Source of the DNA: Pachysolen tannophilus NRRL Y-2460 | Taxonomy: Eukaryota; Ascomycota; Pichiomycetes; Alaninales; Pachysolenaceae | DNA: 64,000 nt | NCBI GenBank assembly: GCA_001661245.1 | Contig: KV454013.1 | Location: 130,163-194,162 of the forward strand | Direction of reading: 5' to 3' | Shown: one piece after another, positions 1 to 8,892 of the stretch | Numbering within the stretch: position 1 is the stretch's first letter | Layout of the letters: each line of letters opens with the position of its first letter | Made by a program: the position numbers and the translations under genes | Notes under the pieces: generated by a model | Seen by the model: the letters and a program-made list of their open reading frames with translations, nothing else | Databases searched by the model: none | What the model was told of the DNA's origin: nothing

Positions 1-1
1 T

Positions 2-802
2 AAACATCCAAGAGGTTCAACAAGAGAACCAATATATCCAAAAGTTGTTCCTGTGGAAGAACGTATTGTGAAGACGATTGCTCTGCCAAAGCGTAATTTT
101 ACTGAAGAAGAATTTGGGAAACTTCCAATACTGCAACAATGGAAATTGAAAAATTCTGCATTACGTCGTGATTATTTAAAAGATAGTTATTGGAAAGAAG
201 CTAAAAGATTAGAATTAAAAGAGGCAAGGGAAGAAGAAGCTAAGAAGAAATTAGAAGAAGAAATTAAAAAAGCACAACAATATGAAGAATCTACAGCTTC
301 TAAATTAACATTACCATCTGTTGAACAATATTTAAAAGGACCAATTATGAGACAAAGAACTGAAGCAGAAACAAAAGAATTACAAGCAAAGAGAAAATTA
401 AATTTATTAAATCATGAGTTAAGATTAAAAGAGAAAAAAGCTCTGGATTTGTTGGAATTATATAATGCTTCTACACAATTCATCATTACAGAAGAACAAT
501 TACTGGATGCTGTATCAAAAGCATTTGATACCAATAGTTCTTACTCATCAGCATTTTCCACAACACAAACTTTCAAATCCTTATCTTCTACTTCAAATTC
601 AAGAGTTAGTGTTGGTAACGACATTGATACTGCAATAGCTAATGCTTTATTAGGAAGAGTAAATGGAGGTCCAGATTTAAATGATGTTAAAGATACATTA
701 CATGGAGAAACTTATAAATTAGTTGAAGAAGCTGGAAAAAATTTCTCTGAAATGCTACAAAAAGACCAACAAAAATATGAAAAAAAATATAAAGATAATT
801 AA
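2..802 (+). CDS. PET123: Mitochondrial small-subunit ribosomal protein Pet123 (mS26), 5' end missing
   Basis: This is the C-terminal part of a mitochondrial ribosomal small-subunit protein. The reading frame is open to the left edge and there is no start codon in the window; an internal GTG at 53 is not a credible start. The translated left end reads KHPRGSTREP, which resembles the KHPKGS segment near residue 50 of S. cerevisiae Pet123, so roughly 50 residues are probably missing. The rest is a long charged helix rich in Lys, Glu and Arg (about 80-330 nt into the frame), then a conserved stretch with LLELY and FIITEEQLLDAV, followed by a Ser/Thr-rich tail. Pet123 is needed for mitochondrial translation. 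It converges with SME1, and the PET123-SME1-MTR10 order matches S. cerevisiae YOR158W-YOR160W. Two CTG codons fall where I recall Leu in the yeast protein, which supports CTG being read as leucine. Confidence 0.88.
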   Translation, partial: KHPRGSTREPIYPKVVPVEERIVKTIALPKRNFTEEEFGKLPILQQWKLKNSALRRDYLKDSYWKEAKRLELKEAREEEAKKKLEEEIKKAQQYEESTASKLTLPSVEQYLKGPIMRQRTEAETKELQAKRKLNLLNHELRLKEKKALDLLELYNASTQFIITEEQLLDAVSKAFDTNSSYSSAFSTTQTFKSLSSTSNSRVSVGNDIDTAIANALLGRVNGGPDLNDVKDTLHGETYKLVEEAGKNFSEMLQKDQQKYEKKYKDN

Positions 803-937
803 AGAAAATAAAACAAGTACAAAATAATTTTTATTTTTATGTTTCTTTTTGTTTTGTAAATAGTTAACTAAATTATGAATAAATAATTTTATACATAAAA
901 ACATCTATAGTACACAATTTTTTTTTCTCTCTTCTCT

Positions 938-1294
938 TTATGCTTCACCAATCAAAGTAATATTATCACCTTTTAACATTATTCTACCCAATTTTCTTTT
1001 AGAATCTTTTTTCAAATCCATTTCTACAGCTTCATCTATTACAATATTCATAAACTCATCAAACCCTTTGATCTTCCCCTGTATTCTCAAAGCAGTCTGC
1101 TCATACAACCAAATATTCACTGTTGACTGCTGTTGTAAAAGCTTAAATAAAAGATTAATTGGTGGTATCATCTATAAAAAAAAAAAAAAAAAAATTATTA
1201 ATGATGTTAATATTACTGGAAATATTTCAAACTAGAAAAATCAATAAAATTAAATAATTAAACTTACCACTTTCTGTTGCCGTCTCCCACTCAT
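938..1294 (-). CDS. SME1: Small nuclear ribonucleoprotein SmE, two exons
   Basis: SmE is one of the seven Sm proteins that form the ring on U1, U2, U4 and U5 snRNAs in the nucleus. Exon 2 (938-1171) encodes 77 residues with the Sm fold: VNIWLYEQ, the Sm1 motif around GFDEFMNIVIDEA, and the Sm2 motif GRIMLKGDNITLI. Exon 1 (1268-1294) adds nine residues, MSGRRQQKV, giving an 86-residue protein of normal length. The human and yeast proteins also have a short basic leader before MVxPIN, so the spliced start is better than the ATG inside exon 2. The intron is phase 0. The gene converges with PET123 and diverges from MTR10, as YOR159C does in S. cerevisiae. Confidence 0.93.
1172..1267 (-). other. 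SME1 spliceosomal intron (96 nt)
   Basis: Read on the minus strand it starts with GTAAGTT and ends with TATAG directly before the ATG of exon 2. A branch-site-like TATTAAC lies at 1206-1212 (minus strand), followed by a T-rich tract. Removing it joins the nine-residue leader in phase 0 to the Sm domain. Confidence 0.88.
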
Positions 1295-1516
1295 CTTGAA
1301 ATAATCTTTAAAAATTTAACCAATCACTAGATAATCAAAAACCAATATAGATTTATATATATATATAGATATACTATTTTTTTATCACTAAATAATTAAA
1401 ATAACTTCTTCTTTTATACACCATGTTCAACCATTTCAATTTCAATTTCCATATAAAAAGAGAGGGAAAAATAGAAATGTAGTGGTGAAAAATACCAATT
1501 TCCAAATTCGGAAATT

Positions 1517-1551
<35 letters not shown>

Positions 1552-2003
1552 GGTTTTTTTCATTTTGGTCAAAAATAGCGGTGAAAAGTGAAAAGGTGCT
1601 CCGTTAGTATTAGTATTAAGATGAAGAGAAATAATAGTTGATTTGAATTTTTTTATATCAATTTTTCAATTTTTCAGTTTTTTAATTTTTTTTTCTTAAA
1701 AGGATTTGATCTATTGTTTGAATAATAGGGTTTATAATCTTGAAAGCTAAGAGGAGGTTTTTTAAGGTTTTATTCTTGATTTGAACCTGATTTATTTTTT
1801 TTTTGATTATTATTATTACATTATTGATTACAAGTTGTCTTGAATTGGTTTCTGATATTATATGTTAATATTAGGATAGATATATTTAGATATATTATTT
1901 GATCATTATTTGATTGAGCGCTATAATCAAAAAAACAATTTCAATTTTTGTTGTACTGGGGAGGGTAGCTCTTTTTTTTTTTTTTTTAAGCCATTTTGCC
2001 ATT
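1295..2003. promoter_or_regulatory. Divergent promoter region, SME1 / MTR10
   Basis: This 709-bp gap separates divergently transcribed SME1 and MTR10. It holds an (AT)-rich stretch near 1345-1375, a T run of about 28 nt at 1524-1551, and T-rich leader sequence before MTR10. I see no gene or clear factor-binding site in it. Confidence 0.6.
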
Positions 2004-4928
2004 ATGTCAAACGGTACAATTACACTTGAACTGCTTCAGCAGGCATTACAAACAATGTATAGTAATGTCAGTAATGATGTAAAACATCAAGCAAATAATT
2101 ATTTGGAGAATTTCCAAAAATCACAAGAAGCGTGGAATGTTGTTTTTGAAGTTTTAAATAATTCATCTTCAAGTCCTGATTTACTTTTATTAAAAATGTT
2201 TTGTGCTCAAACTTTAAGATCTAAAATTAGTTATGATTTACATCAATTACCAAGAGAATCATTACAAGGTTTAAAAGATTCTATTATTAATTTAATTATA
2301 ACTTATGAAAGGCAATCACAAAAAATTATATTTGTTCAATTATGTGTTTCATTAGCAAATTTTGCATTACAATTTTTAGAATGGAAAAATTGTATAGAAG
2401 AAGTTATTAGTAAATTTTCATCATCAAATTGTCTTATTTCAATGTTGGAATTTTTAAAAGTTTTACCTGAAGAATTATCCGATGTTAAAAAGACACCATT
2501 AACGGATGAAGAATTCATGAAAAGAGTTCATGAATTAATTACTGATAATGTGAAAAAAGTATTATTGGTATTGAGTGAATTATCTAATAATAGATCAGCA
2601 AATCCTCCTCAAATAAATTCTTTAATTTTAGAAGTAATAAATTCTTGGATAAAAGAAATTCCAGTTGAAAGAATATTATCAATAAATTCAATTGCTTCAT
2701 TGATTTTTGAAAGTATAACTCAAGATGATACTTTTGAAACTTCAATTGAATGTTTATGTACAATAATAAGAGAAACAGGATGTATTCAACAATCAGATAT
2801 AATGAGAGCATTATGTCAACAATTATTAAATTTAAAAGTATTTTTGGTGGAAAATAAAGATGATCCTGAAAAAATTGAAGGTTTAACAAGATTATTTTCA
2901 GAAGCAGGTGATTCATGGCATGCTCTTATTGCATTATCACCAAAAGAATTTAAACCTCTTGTTGAAATAATACTAGAATTAACTGCTTATGATGAAGATT
3001 TGGATGTTGTTAAATATACTTTTTATTTTTGGTATCAATTGAAACAAATGCTCATTCTTGAAAATTTTAAAGAAGCTAGATTAGAATTTAGCGATATTTA
3101 TTTAAAATTAGTCGCTGTTATCATTAAACATTTACAATATCCTATTTCACAATCTAACCCATCATCAACTAATACTACAGAATTATTTAATGGAGATAGA
3201 GAATTAGAAGATAAATTTAAAGATTTTAGATATGATATGGGTGATATCTTGAAAGATTGCTGTGCAGTGGTTGGATCAGAAACTGCATTATCCATCCCCT
3301 TCCAACAGATCCAACTGTATTGTGCATCTCCATCTCAAATGCCTTGGCAACAAATTGAAGCGCCATTATTTTCCTTAAGAGCTATGGCTAAAGAAGTTGA
3401 TCCAAATGAAAATAAAATTATGCCTGAAATTATGAAACTATTGATTCAATTACCAGAAAATAATAAAATTAGATATGCTGCAACATTAGTACTTGGAAGG
3501 TATACTGAGTGGACAGCAAAACATCCAGAATTTTTAGAAGTTCAGTTGAATTATATTACAAATGGATTTCAAGTTGCAAGTAAAGATGTGAAAACAGCAG
3601 CAGCACATGCTCTAATGTATTTCTGTCAAGATTGTTCAGCATTGTTAGTTAATTATTTAGAGCAATTATTCGAGTTCTACAACAATGTATCTGATTCGTT
3701 AGATTTAACGAGCTTATACGAAGTCACAGATGGAATTGCTCATATATTAAAAGAAATTGATGATGATGATAAACTTTATCACATTGCGTCTATGTTTTGG
3801 GGACCAACTTTAGAAAAATTAAATGGCTATTTGAACTTAAATCAGATTTCAGATGAAATTAACACTAAAATAGCAGATGAAATTGAATTAATTACCATTT
3901 ATGTTGGAGTTTTAAGGGCTAAGAATTTCAGGTCCCAAATATCATCATCTATAGCTACTAATCCGATATCTAAACTTGTTATTGAAACCTGTTGGCCAAT
4001 AGTTTCCAAATTGGTGAACAAATATGGACATTCTTTGAAAGTTAGTGAGAGGTGTTTAAAATTTGTCAAGGCCACTGTGGTGTCTCTTGGTATCTATATT
4101 ACACCAATTCTTCCTGAGATTGAACATTTATTAATTCATGGGTTCAAAAAATTCAAATTTGGATGCTATTTATGGGTTAGTGGTATAGTGATTAGAGAAA
4201 TAAGTCACTCCAATTATAATGAATTAAAGGAAAGTATATGGAAGTTTTCTTACCAACAATCAATAAATTTTATAGAATTCTTGAATAATTCATCTTCACC
4301 ACAGACAACTGTGGCTAAAGAATTCCCAGATTTAATTGAAGATTTTTTCAGAATGGCTAATGACATATTGATGTTTTATCCTTCTAATTTTATTGCAGAT
4401 GAAAACTTATTATCAAAAGTATATGATGTTGCCATTATGTCATTGAGCAACATTGATAACTTTGATCCTTTAATAGCTACATTACATTTTTTGATTGATT
4501 TATATTCATGGGGGTTTGAAAATATTCCTATTTCTTTCTTTGATCTGGATGAGGAACAAATCAGCAAAGATACTTTACTTAAAACTAGAACTAATTTATT
4601 AAATTTTGCTAGAGTTACAGGTGCAAATTTAACTGTTTTCTTACTCAATGGATTGGTATTTAGGTTCCCAGTCGACTGTATTCTAGATGCTTCCGATTTA
4701 TTGACTAAAATTTTGAAATTATCTTCTAATGATGAAGAGGCAATTACATGGTTAGATAATGCATTAAAGAGTTTAGATAATGTTAGTGAAAAGGAAAGAA
4801 TGAAGTTATTAGGGAATGTGAAGGTTGCTATAAATAACGGGGATTTCAGAAGAGTTAGAACAAGTATTAAGGATTTTGTTAATTGGTATACTAGAAAGAA
4901 TATAAGGTCAAGTAACTTGACTGCATGA
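2004..4928 (+). CDS. MTR10: Nuclear import receptor Mtr10 (transportin-SR / karyopherin beta)
   Basis: Mtr10 is the importin-beta family receptor that carries SR-like mRNA-binding proteins such as Npl3 into the nucleus; it is also involved in tRNA retrograde traffic. The protein is 974 residues, close to the roughly 970 of the S. cerevisiae protein, and is built of helical HEAT-type repeats throughout. Diagnostic conserved stretches include AQTLRSKISYDL near residue 65, DKFKDFRYDMGD, APLFSLRAMAKEV, LGRYTEWTAKHPEFLEVQL in the middle, and a C-terminal FVNWYTRKNIRSSN. An upstream in-frame extension to 1914 begins at TTG and encodes a poly-Phe stretch, so the ATG at 2004 is the likely start. It follows SME1 divergently, as in S. 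cerevisiae. Confidence 0.95.
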   Translation: MSNGTITLELLQQALQTMYSNVSNDVKHQANNYLENFQKSQEAWNVVFEVLNNSSSSPDLLLLKMFCAQTLRSKISYDLHQLPRESLQGLKDSIINLIITYERQSQKIIFVQLCVSLANFALQFLEWKNCIEEVISKFSSSNCLISMLEFLKVLPEELSDVKKTPLTDEEFMKRVHELITDNVKKVLLVLSELSNNRSANPPQINSLILEVINSWIKEIPVERILSINSIASLIFESITQDDTFETSIECLCTIIRETGCIQQSDIMRALCQQLLNLKVFLVENKDDPEKIEGLTRLFSEAGDSWHALIALSPKEFKPLVEIILELTAYDEDLDVVKYTFYFWYQLKQMLILENFKEARLEFSDIYLKLVAVIIKHLQYPISQSNPSSTNTTELFNGDRELEDKFKDFRYDMGDILKDCCAVVGSETALSIPFQQIQLYCASPSQMPWQQIEAPLFSLRAMAKEVDPNENKIMPEIMKLLIQLPENNKIRYAATLVLGRYTEWTAKHPEFLEVQLNYITNGFQVASKDVKTAAAHALMYFCQDCSALLVNYLEQLFEFYNNVSDSLDLTSLYEVTDGIAHILKEIDDDDKLYHIASMFWGPTLEKLNGYLNLNQISDEINTKIADEIELITIYVGVLRAKNFRSQISSSIATNPISKLVIETCWPIVSKLVNKYGHSLKVSERCLKFVKATVVSLGIYITPILPEIEHLLIHGFKKFKFGCYLWVSGIVIREISHSNYNELKESIWKFSYQQSINFIEFLNNSSSPQTTVAKEFPDLIEDFFRMANDILMFYPSNFIADENLLSKVYDVAIMSLSNIDNFDPLIATLHFLIDLYSWGFENIPISFFDLDEEQISKDTLLKTRTNLLNFARVTGANLTVFLLNGLVFRFPVDCILDASDLLTKILKLSSNDEEAITWLDNALKSLDNVSEKERMKLLGNVKVAINNGDFRRVRTSIKDFVNWYTRKNIRSSNLTA

Positions 4929-5329
4929 ATTAAAAAATTATTCCATTTACCTTTCGTTTTTTTTATATATTTTTCTTTTTCTTTTTTTATTCTATTTATT
5001 CACCGGATTTTATTTGATGCTCACTTTGTACCATTTAGTTTGAATTCAGATTGTTCAAAAATTAATATTTATAAACCAAAAAGAAAGAAAAAAAGGAAAG
5101 GAAAGAAAAGAAAAGAAAAAAAAAATTAGCATTTAATCACATGGATTATTTTTTAAAAGAAAAAAAAAAGCTTGTACTTCTACAGCAAAAGTGGTGATGT
5201 TGTTTAAAGGTTCCATCTTCAGTAGTCGTATTTCTGTTTAAATCATGCTAATAATTTGTATTTAGTTTGCAAACAAAATAAATAAATAAATAAATAAATA
5301 AATGAAATGAAATGAAATGTTCCTTTTTT
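4929..5329. other. Convergent gap between MTR10 and the CIA30 gene
   Basis: About 400 bp without a gene between two 3' ends. It is dominated by T-rich, then A-rich tracts. A simple repeat of about nine AAAT units followed by four GAAAT units lies at 5275-5319, just past the CIA30 stop. It presumably holds both 3' UTRs and polyadenylation signals. Confidence 0.6.
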
Positions 5330-6161
5330 TCAAGATTTCAGATCTTCAATTGATTTTACATCATCAATTGGTTGGTTATTTTCTGATCTTGTATTTCTTA
5401 TAGTTTCCCATAAATCACTATCACATAAAACTTTTATATTTTCAATGTACAATGAATAAGGTCCATATTGACCATCCGTTATACCTATTCCAATAGATTT
5501 TATTCGTTCCCTTTCCATTTCAGATTGGTATTGATTCAGTAATCTTCCTCTATTAGTTAATACAAAATCGTCCAATGGTATGATTACAGTTTCCCATTTT
5601 CCTGGATTATTTAAAAATATTCTATGTTGAAATAAATCTGTTCTTGAAGGATTATCAGTTTGTATATTTAAAAAATATTTTCTATTATCACCTTTTACTC
5701 TTAATACTAATGAATGATAAAATGAAAAATCCCATTTGTAATTCCCAAAATAATCTGTTAAATAAAAAAGTTTATGTTGATAATTATTCTTATGCTTTGT
5801 TCTAAACATTGCCCAACCACTATGCAAAACTTTTGGATTTTTCTTTGGAGTATCTAAATTCAAAATACCATGGAAATGAGCACAAGTCAAAGGTTTATTT
5901 TGTACTCTATCAATTTCCATAAAACAAGTAGAATAACCACCTAATTCTTGGTCACACCTAGTTATAATTTGACTTAATTCATATGGTTTGGTAAAATCCA
6001 ATACCGTCATTGTATTTTTCATAACAGGTGGTGAAAAAGCTAAATTACAAAATTTAGTTAGTTAATTGAAAAAGCAAAAAAATAAGGAAAAAGAAAGAAA
6101 AAAAAAACTTACTGCTCTTCAACCCATCTTTAAAAATAGATAATAACCTATTCTTAAACAT
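5330..6161 (-). CDS. Complex I intermediate-associated protein 30 (CIA30 / NDUFAF1 family), two exons
   Basis: CIA30 proteins are mitochondrial assembly factors for respiratory complex I (NADH:ubiquinone oxidoreductase). The main exon (5330-6039) encodes the beta-sandwich CIA30 domain: TVLDFTKPYELSQII at the start, GGYSTCFMEID, a central YLTDYFGNYKWDFSFYHSLVLRVKGDNRKY-like strand region, PLDDFVLTNRGR, and the terminal GIGITDGQYGPYSLYIENIKV. A short first exon (6113-6161) encodes MFKNRLLSIFKDGLKS, a basic amphipathic leader typical of a matrix presequence, and splices in frame to give 252 residues. The gene sits between MTR10 and PNS1, which are neighbours without it in S. cerevisiae. S. cerevisiae lacks complex I, so this gene implies that the organism retains it. 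Confidence 0.9.
6040..6112 (-). other. CIA30 gene intron (73 nt)
   Basis: Minus-strand donor GTAAGTT at 6112-6106, acceptor AATTTAG ending at 6040, and a CTAAC branch motif (AACTAAC, plus-strand 6057-6063) about 16 nt before the acceptor. It is phase 1: the split codon A|CT restores Thr. Without it the exon-2 ATG would lack a mitochondrial leader. Confidence 0.85.
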
Positions 6162-6805
6162 ACTTCTTGATGTCCAGTATCAATTCTTTTTAATTAGTAG
6201 TAAATTGTACCGTAGTTCTTACTTCTCATTCCTCTATATTATTGTATATACAAACCTTAACGTACAGTACAGTATAAATATTGCATTTTGTATATGATTT
6301 TTTGTATTGGCACACGCACGACTTTTTGTCTTTCTCTTTTTGAAAAAAAAAACTCCCAAAACAGCCCCCATTTATTGTGTATGTAAGGATTACGTAATCT
6401 TTTTTTCTTTGTTCCCTTTTTAGTATATTTGCTTGCTTTTAAACACTACTCTTATAACGTATATTGTGCTTGAGTTCACTACCTTATACAAAGTCGTGTG
6501 TTTTTGTCTCCAAATTGTCAAATTTCGAAAGGTATTAATTGCTGTGAAACTTTAAAATGCACAAACGTCAACAAATAGCAATGTTTCTGTCTCGCCGCAC
6601 ACCCTGCATCTTCTTTTAAGGTGCAACAGAATAATATTCTTAACTATTTTGTCCTATTGCTGTGAATCAAAAACTACAGATAATAATAGTTACTCTGAAA
6701 ATAATTTATATAAAAATATTTAAAAGAATTTTTCAGAAAAATTGGTCAATTGGTTTACAAAAAAGTATTTTAATTTTTTCATTAATTTAAAATTAAAGAA
6801 AAAAA

Positions 6806-6836
<31 letters not shown>

Positions 6837-6852
6837 CGAAAATTCTGTTTAC
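6162..6852. promoter_or_regulatory. Divergent promoter region, CIA30 gene / PNS1
   Basis: This 691-bp gap lies between the two 5' ends. It contains moderately GC-richer patches near 6305-6370 and 6530-6620, and an (AT)n run at about 6808-6828 in the PNS1 leader. An in-frame extension of PNS1 upstream of 6853 crosses that (AT)n tract from a TTG and is not expected to be translated. Confidence 0.5.
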
Positions 6853-8451
6853 ATGTCACAAAACGCATCAAGTCCTCCTCCAACTTATCAACCGCAACCA
6901 CACCCGGGTTATGATCAATCATCATCACACGATAGTAGCAATAATACTTTTAATAAACAACAACAAGAAAATGATATAGAAAGAAATGATGAAAAAAGGC
7001 CAGATGGAAGTTTTGATACTTATAAACCACAACCTTCTGAAAATTTCGATGACTCTTTTAAAGTTGCAAAACCTTGGTTTAATGATTGGCCTTTTACTAT
7101 ATTATTTACTGCTACTCTCGCTGGTTTTATTTGTGTTGCTGTAATTACTATTAAAGAATATTCAGAAAATTACGGATTTCAAGGTAGTTCGATTTATAAT
7201 TCTGGTAATGATTTTTCATTGAATTCTAATACAATCATATTGTTTGCCTTTGTCATTGCAATTTCTATGGTTTTATCCTTTTTAAGTATTTTATGGGCAA
7301 GATTATCTCCTAGGAGTTATATTATTACTGCATTGATTTGTAACGTTATATTTGGAATTGGTACTGCTATTGCATACTTTGTTATGCATTACTATAGCGC
7401 TGCAATAGTTTTTCTTGTAATAACATTAATCAATATTTGGTGTTATTGGTCAATGAGAAGTAGAATCCCATTCTCATGTACTGTATTAACAATTATAATT
7501 GACGTTATGAAATGGCATCCAACAACTTTACTCATTAGTGTCATTGGACTTATAGTAAGTGGAATGTTTAGTGCTTTATTTTCAGTCACTGTTGTAGCAA
7601 CTTATATCAAATATCAACCAAATAGTAATAATCCAAGTTGTACTTCTGGTTCATGCTCAAAATCAAAACTTATTGGAATCTTGGTTTTTGTATTTTTTGC
7701 AGGTTATTACATATCAGAAGTTATCAAAAATGTTATTCATGTAACTATAAGTGGTGTTTATGGTACTTGGTATTACCTTTCAAAATCAGATCAAGGTGTT
7801 CCTAGATTTCCAGCTCTTGGTGCTTTTAGAAGAGCAATGACTTATTCTTTTGGTCCAATTTGTTTTGGTTCATTAATTGTAGCTCTTGTTCAATTATTAA
7901 AGCAATTTATTCAAATCATGAGACAAAATGCAATGAACAATAATGATATGTGTGGTTCAATAACAGCCGTTTGCTTTGAATGTATTATTTATATTGTTGA
8001 TTGGCTGTTAAGATATTTCAATCAATATGCCTACTCTTATGTTGCATTATATGGTAAAAGTTATCTTAGATCAGCAAAAGATACTTGGCAAATTTTACGT
8101 TATAAAGGTATTGATGCCTTGTGTAACGATTGCTTGATTGGTACCAGTTTATCAATGATTTCAATGTTTGTTGCATATGTGGCATCATTATTTGCTTATT
8201 TGTACTTGAAGTGTACTAAACCAGAATATAACTCTGATGGTGGATTTTACGCACCAGTGGTTGCATATACATTTGTTGTATCAATGCAAATCAGTAATAT
8301 CACCAACTCTGTTATCAGAAGCGGTGTAACAACTTTTTTCGTTGCTTTAGCAAAAGATCCGGAAGTCTTTATGTTGTCCTATAGAGACAAGTTTGATGAA
8401 GTCTTACAAAATTATCCTAATGTATTAGAAAAAATTACAGCTGATAACTAA
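6853..8451 (+). CDS. PNS1: Choline transporter-like membrane protein Pns1
   Basis: This belongs to the choline-transporter-like (CTL/SLC44) family. The fungal member Pns1 is a plasma-membrane protein whose transport role is not firmly established. The protein is 532 residues, near the yeast length of about 540. A hydrophilic Pro/Gln/Asn-rich N-terminus of roughly 75 residues (SSPPPTYQPQPHPGYDQ) precedes PWFNDWPFTILF and then about ten hydrophobic segments. The conserved C-terminal half includes GSLIVALVQLL, FNQYAYSYVALYGKSYL and NDCLIGTSLSM, typical of CTL proteins. A Cys-containing loop (CTSGSCSKSK) lies between membrane segments. Synteny with MTR10 matches S. cerevisiae YOR161C. The start is the ATG at 6853, since upstream codons come from an AT repeat. 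Confidence 0.92.
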   Translation: MSQNASSPPPTYQPQPHPGYDQSSSHDSSNNTFNKQQQENDIERNDEKRPDGSFDTYKPQPSENFDDSFKVAKPWFNDWPFTILFTATLAGFICVAVITIKEYSENYGFQGSSIYNSGNDFSLNSNTIILFAFVIAISMVLSFLSILWARLSPRSYIITALICNVIFGIGTAIAYFVMHYYSAAIVFLVITLINIWCYWSMRSRIPFSCTVLTIIIDVMKWHPTTLLISVIGLIVSGMFSALFSVTVVATYIKYQPNSNNPSCTSGSCSKSKLIGILVFVFFAGYYISEVIKNVIHVTISGVYGTWYYLSKSDQGVPRFPALGAFRRAMTYSFGPICFGSLIVALVQLLKQFIQIMRQNAMNNNDMCGSITAVCFECIIYIVDWLLRYFNQYAYSYVALYGKSYLRSAKDTWQILRYKGIDALCNDCLIGTSLSMISMFVAYVASLFAYLYLKCTKPEYNSDGGFYAPVVAYTFVVSMQISNITNSVIRSGVTTFFVALAKDPEVFMLSYRDKFDEVLQNYPNVLEKITADN

Positions 8452-8892
8452 ATTAATAAATTATTATTATAGCTCATTAGCTGTGAAAAGTATTTTCCTA
8501 CAATTTTTAAGCTTGTTTTATTTATAATATTATTCTGTTTCTTCAATTTTTTTTTTTTATTTTTTAATTTCTACTTTTTCCAATTATATTATTACCTTTT
8601 GGAAAACTTTTTATCTTTACTCTTGGTTCATTTAATTTGTTTTAATATTTCAAAATTTTATTTTAAATGAATTGTAGTTAAAATGAAGAAAACCTAAATC
8701 GTTTATATTTAAAAAATAAAAAAAAAAAAAAACACACTTTTAAAATGATATTCAAAAGAATAATAGAGTAGAATAAAAGAGGACGAAATAGAAGTAAAAA
8801 AAAATAAAATATTTCTCAATAAAAAATTTGAATAAAAGGGTATTGGGGGGTATCTAAACCTTTTTATGTTAAAAAAAAAAAAAAACTCTACT
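8452..8892. other. Convergent gap, PNS1 / acid phosphatase
   Basis: About 440 bp of AT-rich sequence between two 3' ends, with A and T runs at about 8545-8560, 8707-8730 and 8870-8884. I see no gene in it. Confidence 0.6.

Noticed and set aside
2-802. CTG read as serine (CUG-Ser clade)
   Set aside because: CTG codons in PET123 fall at positions recalled as Leu, and one in the carrier falls at a hydrophobic position, although only a few sites could be judged by eye.
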